A DNA stretch of 44,895 bases from CALWZE01 sp964645785 (GTDB lineage Bacteria; Bacillota; Clostridia; Oscillospirales; Ruminococcaceae). A program made the translations under genes and the position numbers. Numbering within the stretch: the stretch's first letter is position 1; every line of letters begins with the position of its first letter. The DNA is taken from the NCBI GenBank assembly GCA_964645785.1, contig CAZYAV010000020.1, forward strand, positions 1 through 44,895, in the 5' to 3' direction. Positions 8,575 through 16,155 of this stretch are shown piece after piece. The notes under the pieces are model-generated. The model did not search any database. It was not told the DNA's origin and saw nothing but the letters and a program-made list of their open reading frames with translations.

Positions 8575-8847
8575 ATGCGAAAAACCGCTAAACTGCTCTA
8601 TCTTGTCTCGCTCGGCGTGCTGGCCGCCTATCTTGCCGCCGCGGCGCTGTTCCGGCTCCATTTTTCAACCGACCCGCTCGCGTTTGAAGGGTTTGCGCTC
8701 GCGGTTTTTCTGCCGCTTGCGGGCGCGCTGTGGCTGGATTACCGCGGCCGCCCCGCCCGGCCGATCTGGCTGTTCTGGCTGGGCGCGGCGGTCAGCCTGC
8801 TGGGCGCGGTTCATCTCTATCTCTTCATCCGGCTGCTGGTTGGCTGA
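8575..8847 (+). CDS. Small three-helix membrane protein, unknown
   Basis: A 90-residue protein with three predicted membrane helices (about residues 6-26, 38-54 and 66-88) separated by short loops, the second carrying RGRPARP. I do not recognise a family. GGGGGA lies 5 nt before the ATG, and the gene follows the nitroreductase gene on the same strand at 33 nt, so the two are probably co-transcribed and end at the shared bidirectional terminator at 8922-8963. Hydrophobic pattern and context support a real gene. Confidence 0.65.
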   Translation: MRKTAKLLYLVSLGVLAAYLAAAALFRLHFSTDPLAFEGFALAVFLPLAGALWLDYRGRPARPIWLFWLGAAVSLLGAVHLYLFIRLLVG

Positions 8848-8921
8848 ACGCCCGCCCGCGGCCTTGCCGCGTATCCTGCCGGGCGGTGTCGGAGCTGCCC
8901 GGCCTTGTGTTCCGTTATATA

Positions 8922-8963
8922 AAAAACCGGGGCTGGCAGGGAAAACCCGCAGCCCCGGTTTTT
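8922..8963. terminator. Bidirectional terminator between convergent operons
   Basis: Arms AAAACCGGGGCT and AGCCCCGGTTTT pair, with an inner GGG/CCC helix and an AAAA loop. T-runs occur on both strands. It closes the nitroreductase transcript from the left and the six-gene glycan operon from the right. Confidence 0.88.
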
Positions 8964-8987
8964 CTTTTTTAAAACTGCGCCCGCCGT

Positions 8988-10724
8988 TTACGGCCGGGGC
9001 GCTTTTTTGCGCCGCGCAAACAGCCGGGCAATCATCCCCCCGGCCATTTCCAGCGCGCAGACCGCGCCGGCAGCCCCGAACAGCAGCAGCAGCGGGCAGG
9101 CGGGCGAGAGATACATCAGATAGGTTCCGATCTGGAAGCTCACCGCCTCCATATAGCTGGCAATGCCGACCCGCAGCAGAACCGACAGCAGCACGCCGAG
9201 CAGCAGAATCGCCGCCATCGCGCCAAACCCGATTTTTTTTGCCCGAATCTCCCGCACGGCGCGGAAAATCCAGCCGAACAGCCCAAGCATGGCCAGCACA
9301 AGTGCGGGGACCATCGCGCTGCGGTAATACCGGGTAATTCCGGCCATCCGGCGCGCCGCGTCAATCTGGCTGGCCGTGTACATCACGCCGGTGCCGTCCA
9401 GCCCGGTCACCGTGCTCAGCTCGGTGTGCAAAAACGCGCGCATCTCCGCCGCCTGGTCGGGCGGCGGTGTGCTCAGCTCCGCAAGGGCGGTGGTCTGCTC
9501 GAACTGAAGCAGGCAGCGGACGGAGTTGCCGAACTCCTCCAAGGTCGGCTGCAAATACTCCGCGTGCCACGGCATCACAATCGTGCTCTTTTTGCCGCCG
9601 CGGTGCTCCAGCATGCCGCTGTCGCACGCCTCGTTGATTTCCGCCGCCAGCGCGGCGAAGAAATCCCGCGTCTCGCGCGCATTGGTGTAATACCCCGTCT
9701 CGGACGCGACAATCCGCAGCGCCCAGTAAAACCCGCCGCTGTTGAATTCCCTGTCCTCCTCCGAGCCATAGCCCCCGTACAGCGCCGGGTTATCGGTGAT
9801 GGTCTGCTCCAGCCGGGCATAAAGCGGGGACGCAGCCGCGACCTTGTCCCGCGTCTGCTTGCAGACCAGAATCTGCTCGTGCGCGCCGTCCGTCTCGCAG
9901 CGCAGCAGCGCCCCGATTGTGTCCTGGAATTCCTTGGAGGTGAAGTCGCTGACCACGAACCTGCCGTAGTGCTGGTAGTTCTGCTCGCAGTACAGCCCGA
10001 TGCAGACGAGGCCGACCGCAGCCGAGAGCACCGGCAGCGCTGCCCGCCACAGCTTCTGCCGCAGCTTCATGTCCTTTTGCAGCGCCGTCAGCAGCAGATA
10101 AGCCGCCGTTGCGCAGCCGGCAAAGGGCAGCAGCCAGGTGCCGTCCTCCCGCGTCAGCCACGCCGTGCCAAAGCCGAGCCCGGCCAGCAGCGCAAACACA
10201 ACCGACCGCCACGGCTTTTGCCGGAACCGCAGGAACATCCCCAGCGCCCCGGCAAAAAAGAGCAGGCACAGCGAGGGGAAGATATTGTCCCGATAAACCC
10301 GCAGGGTGAACTGCGCCCAGCTGTAGGGGCTCATCCAGAGCGCCGCGAACACCGCCGCACACCACTGTTTATGCCGGAACAGCGGCGCGCACGCCCAGGC
10401 GGCCGCCACGCAGGCGACAAGATAGAGCAGGTGGCCGCCGACCAGATAGGGCACCTCCATGTCATACAGCCAGGCCAGCCACACCGAAAAAAACATGTGC
10501 TTGCTCAGCGTTTTCCAGCTGTACGACCCAAGCCAGTCCCCCTCCGCGACGCTGACGGCGCTCTGGTACATCAGCGTGTCGTCAATCGGGGCAAAGCCGT
10601 AATAATAGGTCTGCGCCATCTGGGTCTCGACCAGCTCAAGCTTGAAGGACACCAGCAGCGCCGCCAGCACCAGCAGCGCCGCCCACACCACGGCCGAGAG
10701 AATCGTTTTTTGTTTTGCCTTCAT
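8988..10724 (-). CDS. Polytopic membrane protein, GT-C glycosyltransferase-like
   Basis: A 578-residue integral membrane protein with about ten hydrophobic helices: one at residues 9-27, a dense set at about 85-270 and a last group after about 465. The first extracytoplasmic loop contains the acidic pair in APIDDTLMY (about residue 48), the position of the catalytic/metal acidic residues in GT-C enzymes that use polyprenyl-phosphate sugars. A long soluble segment (about 275-460) separates the two membrane halves. Its ATG overlaps the stop of the upstream GT2 gene (ATGA), tying it to the glycan operon. Likely job: final transfer of a lipid-linked sugar outside the membrane. A flippase or unrelated transporter-like protein is possible. 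Confidence 0.62.
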   Translation of the reverse strand: MKAKQKTILSAVVWAALLVLAALLVSFKLELVETQMAQTYYYGFAPIDDTLMYQSAVSVAEGDWLGSYSWKTLSKHMFFSVWLAWLYDMEVPYLVGGHLLYLVACVAAAWACAPLFRHKQWCAAVFAALWMSPYSWAQFTLRVYRDNIFPSLCLLFFAGALGMFLRFRQKPWRSVVFALLAGLGFGTAWLTREDGTWLLPFAGCATAAYLLLTALQKDMKLRQKLWRAALPVLSAAVGLVCIGLYCEQNYQHYGRFVVSDFTSKEFQDTIGALLRCETDGAHEQILVCKQTRDKVAAASPLYARLEQTITDNPALYGGYGSEEDREFNSGGFYWALRIVASETGYYTNARETRDFFAALAAEINEACDSGMLEHRGGKKSTIVMPWHAEYLQPTLEEFGNSVRCLLQFEQTTALAELSTPPPDQAAEMRAFLHTELSTVTGLDGTGVMYTASQIDAARRMAGITRYYRSAMVPALVLAMLGLFGWIFRAVREIRAKKIGFGAMAAILLLGVLLSVLLRVGIASYMEAVSFQIGTYLMYLSPACPLLLLFGAAGAVCALEMAGGMIARLFARRKKAPRP

Positions 10725-11644
10725 ATCTGAATTTTTTCCACCGACTCCACAAGATACTTTTGATTGCGAAAGATGAGGTCAATGACCAAAGACAGGTATT
10801 TAATCACAAAAGTGAGCAGCAGAAACACCCCGAAAAAGCAGGCGGACAGCAGCAGCATTGTCGTCGTCCAGCCCTCAATCGGGCGGCCGGTGCAGTAGAT
10901 CACAATCGTATAGACAATGCTGAACAGCGCCACCGCCAGCATCGCCGCCGAGATGCCGAAGCTCAGCTTGTACGCGGCGTTTGTGTACAGCGCAAGCGCG
11001 TCCACCGCCTGCGAGACCCGCGCCTCGCGCGGCGCGCTGTACTGCCCCTGCGGCACATAGAACACGTTTGCCAGCCGCAGCCCCGACGCGGCGTAGGCGG
11101 CCTTGCGGTAAGCGAGGCAGGGGCTGATTGCGTGCAGGCGGTTGATTGCGCGGCGGGAGAGGAGGTGGAAGCTGTCGGTCGCAAGCTTATAGTCGCTGTG
11201 CGCGCTCGCGTTGAACAGCGAGTAGAACAGCCTGGAGGTGAGCCTGCCGCTTTTTTGCGGGCAGGCGGAGACAATGTCGTACCCCTCCTGCCCCTTCTGG
11301 TAGCACGCAAAGATGAGAGACGGGTCGTAGGGCGTCAGCATACTGTCAAACTCAAACACATAGTCCCCGATGGAGATGTCGATGCCCGCGTTCATGCACA
11401 GCTCCACTCCCTGCCGGACGCTCATGTTGACGAGGGTCACCGGCACGCCGTTTTCCTTTCCGCCGAACTGCCGCACCTCGTCCGCCGCCGCGCGGCAGGC
11501 GTCGTTGACGCAGATAATCTCGAACCTTTCAAAATGCTCGCCCAGAACGCTGTACAGCCGCTGCAAAAACGGACGGACAAGCGTCGGATCGTCCCCAAGA
11601 TAGGCCACGGCGGACACGAAGTTTTTTTCCTTTTCCTGCATCAT
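10721..11644 (-). CDS. Family 2 glycosyltransferase with two C-terminal membrane helices (GtrB/DPM-like)
   Basis: A 307-residue protein: cytoplasmic GT-A domain (about residues 8-220), then two membrane helices (about 222-248 and 255-285) and a short basic tail. This is the layout of enzymes that put a sugar onto undecaprenyl phosphate. The usual GT2 motifs are altered: CVNDACRAAADE replaces VNDGS-x-D (residues 45-56), and the DxD site reads EFDSML (98-103). Start ATG 11644 overlaps the upstream TGA, and its stop overlaps the next ATG, so expression is translationally coupled at both ends. Likely role: making the lipid-linked donor for the downstream GT-C-like protein, although the eroded motifs leave activity open. 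Confidence 0.78.
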   Translation of the reverse strand: MMQEKEKNFVSAVAYLGDDPTLVRPFLQRLYSVLGEHFERFEIICVNDACRAAADEVRQFGGKENGVPVTLVNMSVRQGVELCMNAGIDISIGDYVFEFDSMLTPYDPSLIFACYQKGQEGYDIVSACPQKSGRLTSRLFYSLFNASAHSDYKLATDSFHLLSRRAINRLHAISPCLAYRKAAYAASGLRLANVFYVPQGQYSAPREARVSQAVDALALYTNAAYKLSFGISAAMLAVALFSIVYTIVIYCTGRPIEGWTTTMLLLSACFFGVFLLLTFVIKYLSLVIDLIFRNQKYLVESVEKIQI

Positions 11645-12759
11645 GCAAGCACCTCGTCCATATCGTAAATTGTATTGATCTTCCCCGAAAAGACGCTGAC
11701 AAAGGTCGGGTTCTCGTGCATCGTGCGCACAAGGGTCGGCCGGCTGTCGTCGATTTCCGACGCTTTCAGGATCGGCTTCATCGAAAAGTGCGACTGCAGA
11801 TACTGAAAGCCGTATTCCGGCCGCAGGTACTTGCGCGCCAGCTGCCCCATATAGGGATAGGCCGTCTGCGGGTGCGCCGGGCAGCTGTCGCAGTTTTGCA
11901 GCTGCGCCGGGCTGCACGCCGGGTTGCGCTGCTGGCACCGGAAGGCAGGCAGCGGGTCATAGCAGGTCACATGCGGCGTAAAGGTCACCGAGGTCAGCGA
12001 GTGCAGCCCCGTTTTTCCAAACGGCATAATCGAGAAGAACGGGCCATCCATCACCGTGATGCCGACCTTTTCAAGCGGCTCGGCCACCGTGCACAGGATA
12101 ATCTCGCAAAGCTCGTATTTGATGGGCAGCGGCGGCAGCTCCAGCATCCGCAGGATCTGGTTGGAGCTCGCGTAGGTCGCGTTGAGCACAAAGGGCGCCT
12201 CGGCCGTCTCGCCGCCCGCCGTGACCCTGTACACCGCGCCCGCCTGCTCGATGGCGGTCACCGCCGCGCCGAAGCGGAAGGTAATGCCGGCGCAGTCGGA
12301 CGCCTCGCCGAACATCTTTTTCGCCATCAGCTTGGCGTCAAAGGTGTATTCGGTGGTCAGGAACGCGCCGTCGCACACGCCGTCGTTAAAATACCGCTCG
12401 CAGGGCAGCGCGTCGCACCGGATGTTCGCAGCCCGGCAGAACCGGACAAACTCGGCTGCGTTCGTCCAGCTGTACGCCGCGCTTGTGGCGTAGACCTGGT
12501 CGAATTCGCCGTTGATGCAGTCCCCAAAATCCGCGCAGAAGCGGTTGAAATAGTTGGCGGATTTGATGGCGGTGGAGTAGCTGCGCGGGTAGTGGTAGCC
12601 CATGTGCACCCGCGCCTGGTTGACAAAGGTGGCGCGCAGGAAGGGCTCCTGCTCGCATTCCAGCACCAGCACCCGCTGGCCGAGCCGCCCGCAGACGGTG
12701 GCCGCGTACAGGCCGTAGATGCCCGCCCCGATGATGATTTTGTCATAGCTCTTGCTCAC
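11641..12759 (-). CDS. FAD-dependent oxidoreductase with a Cys4 insertion
   Basis: A 372-residue DAO/amine-oxidase-like flavoprotein with the N-terminal FAD motif IIIGAGIYGLYAA (residues 8-20) and the acidic strand end VLVLECE. Residues 275-293 hold four cysteines spaced C-x6-C-x7-C-x2-C, unusual for this family. The start is GTG 12759: it overlaps the preceding TGA by four bases and follows a purine-rich GGAGAGGG. In-frame codons further upstream lie inside the preceding gene. Its place between two glycosyltransferase genes suggests it oxidises a sugar or sugar-linked group of the glycan made by this operon. The substrate is unknown. Confidence 0.8.
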   Translation of the reverse strand: MSKSYDKIIIGAGIYGLYAATVCGRLGQRVLVLECEQEPFLRATFVNQARVHMGYHYPRSYSTAIKSANYFNRFCADFGDCINGEFDQVYATSAAYSWTNAAEFVRFCRAANIRCDALPCERYFNDGVCDGAFLTTEYTFDAKLMAKKMFGEASDCAGITFRFGAAVTAIEQAGAVYRVTAGGETAEAPFVLNATYASSNQILRMLELPPLPIKYELCEIILCTVAEPLEKVGITVMDGPFFSIMPFGKTGLHSLTSVTFTPHVTCYDPLPAFRCQQRNPACSPAQLQNCDSCPAHPQTAYPYMGQLARKYLRPEYGFQYLQSHFSMKPILKASEIDDSRPTLVRTMHENPTFVSVFSGKINTIYDMDEVLA

Positions 12760-13580
12760 TTTCCCTCTCCTTTCGGCGGATTGTACCGGCCGAACGCGTT
12801 TGCGAACAGAACGCACAGCAGCTCGAGATTCCCCCTGACCGGGCTGATCTTGGTCGGCGTCCTGCCCTGCGCGGGATAGACCCGTTTGACCGGAACCTCG
12901 CACGCGCGGTAGCCGCATTTTGCCCAGCGGGTGCTGAGATAGGCAAGCAGCTCATAACCCGAAAACACGTCCCGCAGCGGCATGACCCGCTCGTCCGCAA
13001 GATACCGCCGGCTGTGCGCGCGGAAGGCGTTGGTCGTGTCGGTGAACCGCTGCCCCGCCGTCAGCGAAATGACCGGCGCGTGCAGCAGCCTGACCGCGAG
13101 CAGGCGGGATTTTGGGGTGTTGACCGCCTCGCCGCCCGGGATAAACCGGCTGCCCTGCACAAAGTCAAAGCCCGCGCGCAGCTTGTCGAGAAACAGCGGC
13201 ACGCTCTCGATGCTGTCCTTGTTGTTGCCGTCGATGGTCAGGATGCCCGCATACCCCCGCGCCAGCGCCCACTGGATACCGGTGCGCAGCTGCGCGCCCT
13301 GCTTCCCCGGCCCGCGCTTGATAAGCAGCGCCGCCACCCCAAGCGCCGCAAGCGCCTGCGTCTCGGTGCTGCCGTCCGTGCTGCCGCCGTCGCACAGCAC
13401 GATGTCGCACAGCCTGTCTATCCCGGCGCGCTGCGCGCGCGCAAGCTCGGTTCTGATCCGCTCCCCCTCGTTGATAATCGGGATGAGCAGGATATAGTCG
13501 CTCTGCTTTTCGCGCAGCGCGTAGGCGTCGTAATCCGGCACGCCGTTCCCGTTTCGGTATTCCGTCCTGTCCAAAAGCAC
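12756..13580 (-). CDS. Family 2 glycosyltransferase (DPM1-like, soluble)
   Basis: A 274-residue GT2 enzyme without membrane helices. It has YILLIPIINEGERI (residues about 29-42), the nucleotide-binding CDGGSTDGS (63-71), the metal-site strand ILTIDGNNKDS in place of DADxQ (about 112-122), and GSRFIPGG followed by a conserved TDTTNAFRAH, all typical of dolichyl/polyprenyl-phosphate mannosyltransferase relatives. GGGGAG precedes the ATG. The stop overlaps the GTG of the FAD oxidoreductase gene. It most likely forms an activated sugar-lipid or adds a sugar to the carrier; the sugar cannot be told from sequence. Confidence 0.85.
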   Translation of the reverse strand: MLLDRTEYRNGNGVPDYDAYALREKQSDYILLIPIINEGERIRTELARAQRAGIDRLCDIVLCDGGSTDGSTETQALAALGVAALLIKRGPGKQGAQLRTGIQWALARGYAGILTIDGNNKDSIESVPLFLDKLRAGFDFVQGSRFIPGGEAVNTPKSRLLAVRLLHAPVISLTAGQRFTDTTNAFRAHSRRYLADERVMPLRDVFSGYELLAYLSTRWAKCGYRACEVPVKRVYPAQGRTPTKISPVRGNLELLCVLFANAFGRYNPPKGEGK

Positions 13581-13637
13581 TCCCCGCCGCCTGCGCGGCT
13601 TTTTCTTTTCTCTGTATTCCCGCCCGGCGCGGCTGCT

Positions 13638-14420
13638 TCAGCCGAACAGCCCGGCGACGTAGTCCATCGCCGCGCAGACCGCCTCAAAGGGCTGCGTCTT
13701 CATCTCGATGGAGATGTAGCGGTCATACCCCGCGTCCCGCAGGATGGCGGCGAGCTCGCGGTGGAGCGGCCTGCGCTCGATCGGCGCAAGCCCCGGCTCG
13801 CTCAGGTGGATGTGGCTGACCCGCGGCAGCTTTTCCGCAAGGCCGTCGAGCGATTCGCCGTTGGTCAGCACCGTGCCGATATCCAGGTTGACCGCCACCC
13901 CCGCGCCGCACCGGGACGCGACCGCAAACGCCTGCGCGGTCGTGTTCATAAAGTTTGTGTTGTAAACGGGCGGGTTGGCCTCCAGCGCAATCACGCAGCC
14001 GCTGCGCGCGGCATAGTCCCCGATTTCCGCAAAAAAATCAATCGCCGTCTGCTCCGACGCGCCCTGCGGCATCGAGCGGTTGCGCGGGCAGCCGAACACA
14101 AGGCTCGGGCAGCCAACCGCCCGGGCAAAGTCCACCGCCCGGCAGGTGTATTCGGCCAGCGTCCGCCGCTCCTCTGGCGTGCCGAACACCTGCTCGGTGC
14201 GCCCGAACCAGATTGACTGCATACTCGGCACACACAGCCCGTATTCGGCGCGCAGCCGCCCGGCAGCGGCCGCCGCCCCGTCCGTGTGCACATAGGCCGG
14301 ATGGGGGAACAGCCGGGTCGGCGCAATCTCAAGCCCCGTGAAGCCGCGCGCCTTCATCGACGCGTAGACCCGCTCGTCGTCCTCCTGCGCCCATCCGATA
14401 TTGGATATTGCCAGCTTCAT
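13638..14420 (-). CDS. Sugar phosphate isomerase/epimerase (xylose-isomerase-like TIM barrel)
   Basis: A 260-residue AP-endonuclease-2/xylose-isomerase-like TIM barrel. Putative divalent-metal ligands appear in order: Glu in VIALEANPP, Asp in VNLDIGT, His in HIHLSEPG and Glu in YISIEMK, one per expected barrel strand. The first strand KLAISNIGW and GFTGLEIAPTRLF are usual for this group. A GGAGGA site lies shortly before the ATG. Its partners (SDR, two GT2s, FAD enzyme) suggest it epimerises or isomerises a keto-sugar precursor of the operon's glycan. The precise substrate is unknown. Confidence 0.85.
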   Translation of the reverse strand: MKLAISNIGWAQEDDERVYASMKARGFTGLEIAPTRLFPHPAYVHTDGAAAAAGRLRAEYGLCVPSMQSIWFGRTEQVFGTPEERRTLAEYTCRAVDFARAVGCPSLVFGCPRNRSMPQGASEQTAIDFFAEIGDYAARSGCVIALEANPPVYNTNFMNTTAQAFAVASRCGAGVAVNLDIGTVLTNGESLDGLAEKLPRVSHIHLSEPGLAPIERRPLHRELAAILRDAGYDRYISIEMKTQPFEAVCAAMDYVAGLFG

Positions 14421-14462
14421 CCCGCCGTCCTCCGCTCTGTTTTCATTCTCTGCGCCCGCCGC

Positions 14463-15395
14463 TCAGCCGAGCAGCACGCCGCTCTCCACGCCCTGCTTAA
14501 TCTCACGCAGGATGGTCTGCCTGTCGTACAGATAGCCCCCGCTGCCGCCAAACGCCTGCGCGTGAACCGACCGCCAGTCGTAATGCACCGGCGTTTCGGC
14601 AATCTCGTTGACAAACGTTCCGCCGGTCACATACGCATAAACCTCGTCCGCGCGCACCGGCTCGCTCGAGACATTGAGCAGCCGGATCCCGGCCGCCAGC
14701 ATGGTCTCGATATCCCTCCAGAGGTTCGCGAGGTTGTAAAACTGGTAAACCGCACGACTGTCGGTGAAGCACAGGGAGTTGAAATCGTTTTGCGCAAAGA
14801 AGGCGCGCAGCGCGTCCCGCTGCGCCGTGTCCAGCGCCCGCAGCTTGAAAAAGCAGTTCGGCGCGGGCGCATAGCTCCGCTCAATCAGCGGCGATTCGGC
14901 GCACAGCGCGGCGTATTTGTCCGCCTTGAGCATGGCGGGCACCAGGGTCATCATATCGTAGATGAAGTTCTTTTTCATCCCGCACCCAAACAGGCCGGGC
15001 AGCCGGACAACCGCGCAATCCGCCACCGCCTCGGCCGCCCACTGCTCCAGCAGATAGCGGTTGTAGCCGTAGGGGTGCAGGCCGTCGGTCTCAATCGGGG
15101 TCTCCTCGTCCACCCCGCGCGGCTCCTTGTAGACGTCGATTGTGCTGATGAGCACCAGCTTTTTCGGCTTCATGCGGCGGATATTCCCGATTGCCTGCTC
15201 CACCAGCCGCCGGTCGCCGGCCGGGTCGCTGTTCGCGAGATATTTTTCGGCGCGCACCCCCGCGTAGACCACGAGGTCGTGCGGCTCGCCAAACGCCTGC
15301 TCGATGTTTTTGGAGTTGTACAGCCGGTCAAACGTGTGGGCGCGCGCAAGGTTGCCGCCGACAAATCCCGTGTAGCCAACCAGTGTCGTCGTCAT
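14463..15395 (-). CDS. NAD-dependent epimerase/dehydratase-like SDR
   Basis: First gene of the glycan operon, 310 residues. The Rossmann glycine motif is VGYTGFVGGNL (residues 5-15), and LISTIDVYKEP marks the usual Ser/Thr strand. The active-site segment reads HPYGYNRYLLE, so the usual Tyr-x3-Lys of extended SDRs is Tyr-x3-Arg here. Start ATG 15395 is set by AGGGAG 6 nt upstream; the frame is open 32 codons further without a ribosome site. The family modifies nucleotide sugars, so it likely begins synthesis of the special sugar. The Arg variant leaves it possible that it is a sugar-binding or reductase variant. Confidence 0.82.
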   Translation of the reverse strand: MTTTLVGYTGFVGGNLARAHTFDRLYNSKNIEQAFGEPHDLVVYAGVRAEKYLANSDPAGDRRLVEQAIGNIRRMKPKKLVLISTIDVYKEPRGVDEETPIETDGLHPYGYNRYLLEQWAAEAVADCAVVRLPGLFGCGMKKNFIYDMMTLVPAMLKADKYAALCAESPLIERSYAPAPNCFFKLRALDTAQRDALRAFFAQNDFNSLCFTDSRAVYQFYNLANLWRDIETMLAAGIRLLNVSSEPVRADEVYAYVTGGTFVNEIAETPVHYDWRSVHAQAFGGSGGYLYDRQTILREIKQGVESGVLLG

Positions 15396-15630
15396 AGTTT
15401 CTCCCTTCCTCCCGCGCGGCGCAAAACGCGCCCGATTGCCGCACCCGGCGTATGGCGCGCCCGGCGCCGCGGCGAACCAAATGCGGTGCAAGGCGCGCGA
15501 ACTGTCCCTTTTATTATTATAGGTAGGACGACGGGAACCGCAGCGCGCAGAACACGGCAGCTTTGCCGGCTACCGCGCCCCACTTCGGGCAGCCGCCGGA
15601 AAAGCGGCGGTGTATAAATTGCTTTTGTTC
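15396..15630 (-). promoter_or_regulatory. Long GC-rich 5' leader of the glycan operon
   Basis: About 230 nt of untranslated leader between the promoter and ATG 15395. It contains a CCGCCG-CTTTT-CGGCGG-type hairpin near its 5' end, an octamer GCGGTAGC (15569-15576) identical to the core of enterobacterial ops sites, a second AT-rich box TATAATAATAAAAG (15508-15521), and a GGCGC-GTTTT-GCGCC hairpin just before the ribosome site. It may carry regulation, but no known riboswitch is recognised. Confidence 0.35.
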
Positions 15631-15659
15631 ATTATACCATGCTCCCGTTCGGTTGTCAC
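15631..15659 (-). promoter_or_regulatory. Sigma-A promoter of the glycan operon
   Basis: On the minus strand: GTGACA, 17-nt spacer, TATAAT, with a TGG extended -10. It lies about 230 nt before the first start codon (15395) and directs transcription through all six genes. The spacing and perfect -10 make it the clearest promoter in this part. Confidence 0.82.
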
Positions 15660-15845
15660 CCGCCGTGCCGAAAAACGCGCCGGTTCGGGATGCGCCGCCT
15701 GCCGGGGGCGCATCCCCCTGCCCGGAGCGGCGACCCGGCGTCCCCACCGCGCCAAATAACGCGCCAGTCTCCTACACGGCAGACAGCACCCGAATCAGCC
15801 AAATGACACCCCGCCCGTCTCCGCCGTCCCCGCCGCTCTCCCCGC

Positions 15846-15945
15846 NNNNNNNNNNNNNNNNNNNNNNNNNNNNNNNNNNNNNNNNNNNNNNNNNNNNNNN
15901 NNNNNNNNNNNNNNNNNNNNNNNNNNNNNNNNNNNNNNNNNNNNN
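15846..15945. other. Assembly gap of 100 N
   Basis: One hundred unresolved bases join two contigs. The octamer CTCCCCGC occurs both at the last eight bases before the gap (15838-15845) and at the first eight after it (15946-15953). The true gap size is probably unknown, as exactly 100 N is a customary placeholder. Confidence 0.95.
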
Positions 15946-16073
15946 CTCCCCGCAGTGGGACACGGCGCAAGGCATCCCCGCGCAGCCGGACATCTGCCGG
16001 GGCGGCTTCCGCATTGGGCGTCCCCGCCCGAATCCGGCGGCGGGAAACAGGCCTGAAAATCCCGCCAAACCGG

Positions 16074-16103
16074 TTGACAGCTGCCCGACGCAGGCGATAC
16101 ACT
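16074..16103 (+). promoter_or_regulatory. Sigma-A promoter for the AlkD-like gene
   Basis: TTGACA (16074-16079), 18-nt spacer, TACACT (16098-16103), about 50-60 nt before the start codon. The -35 is a full match to consensus. Confidence 0.65.
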
Positions 16104-16155
16104 AAGCTCAGATTCGACGGTTCCGGCAGGTCGGTTCCGGCAGTCAGGAAAGCAG

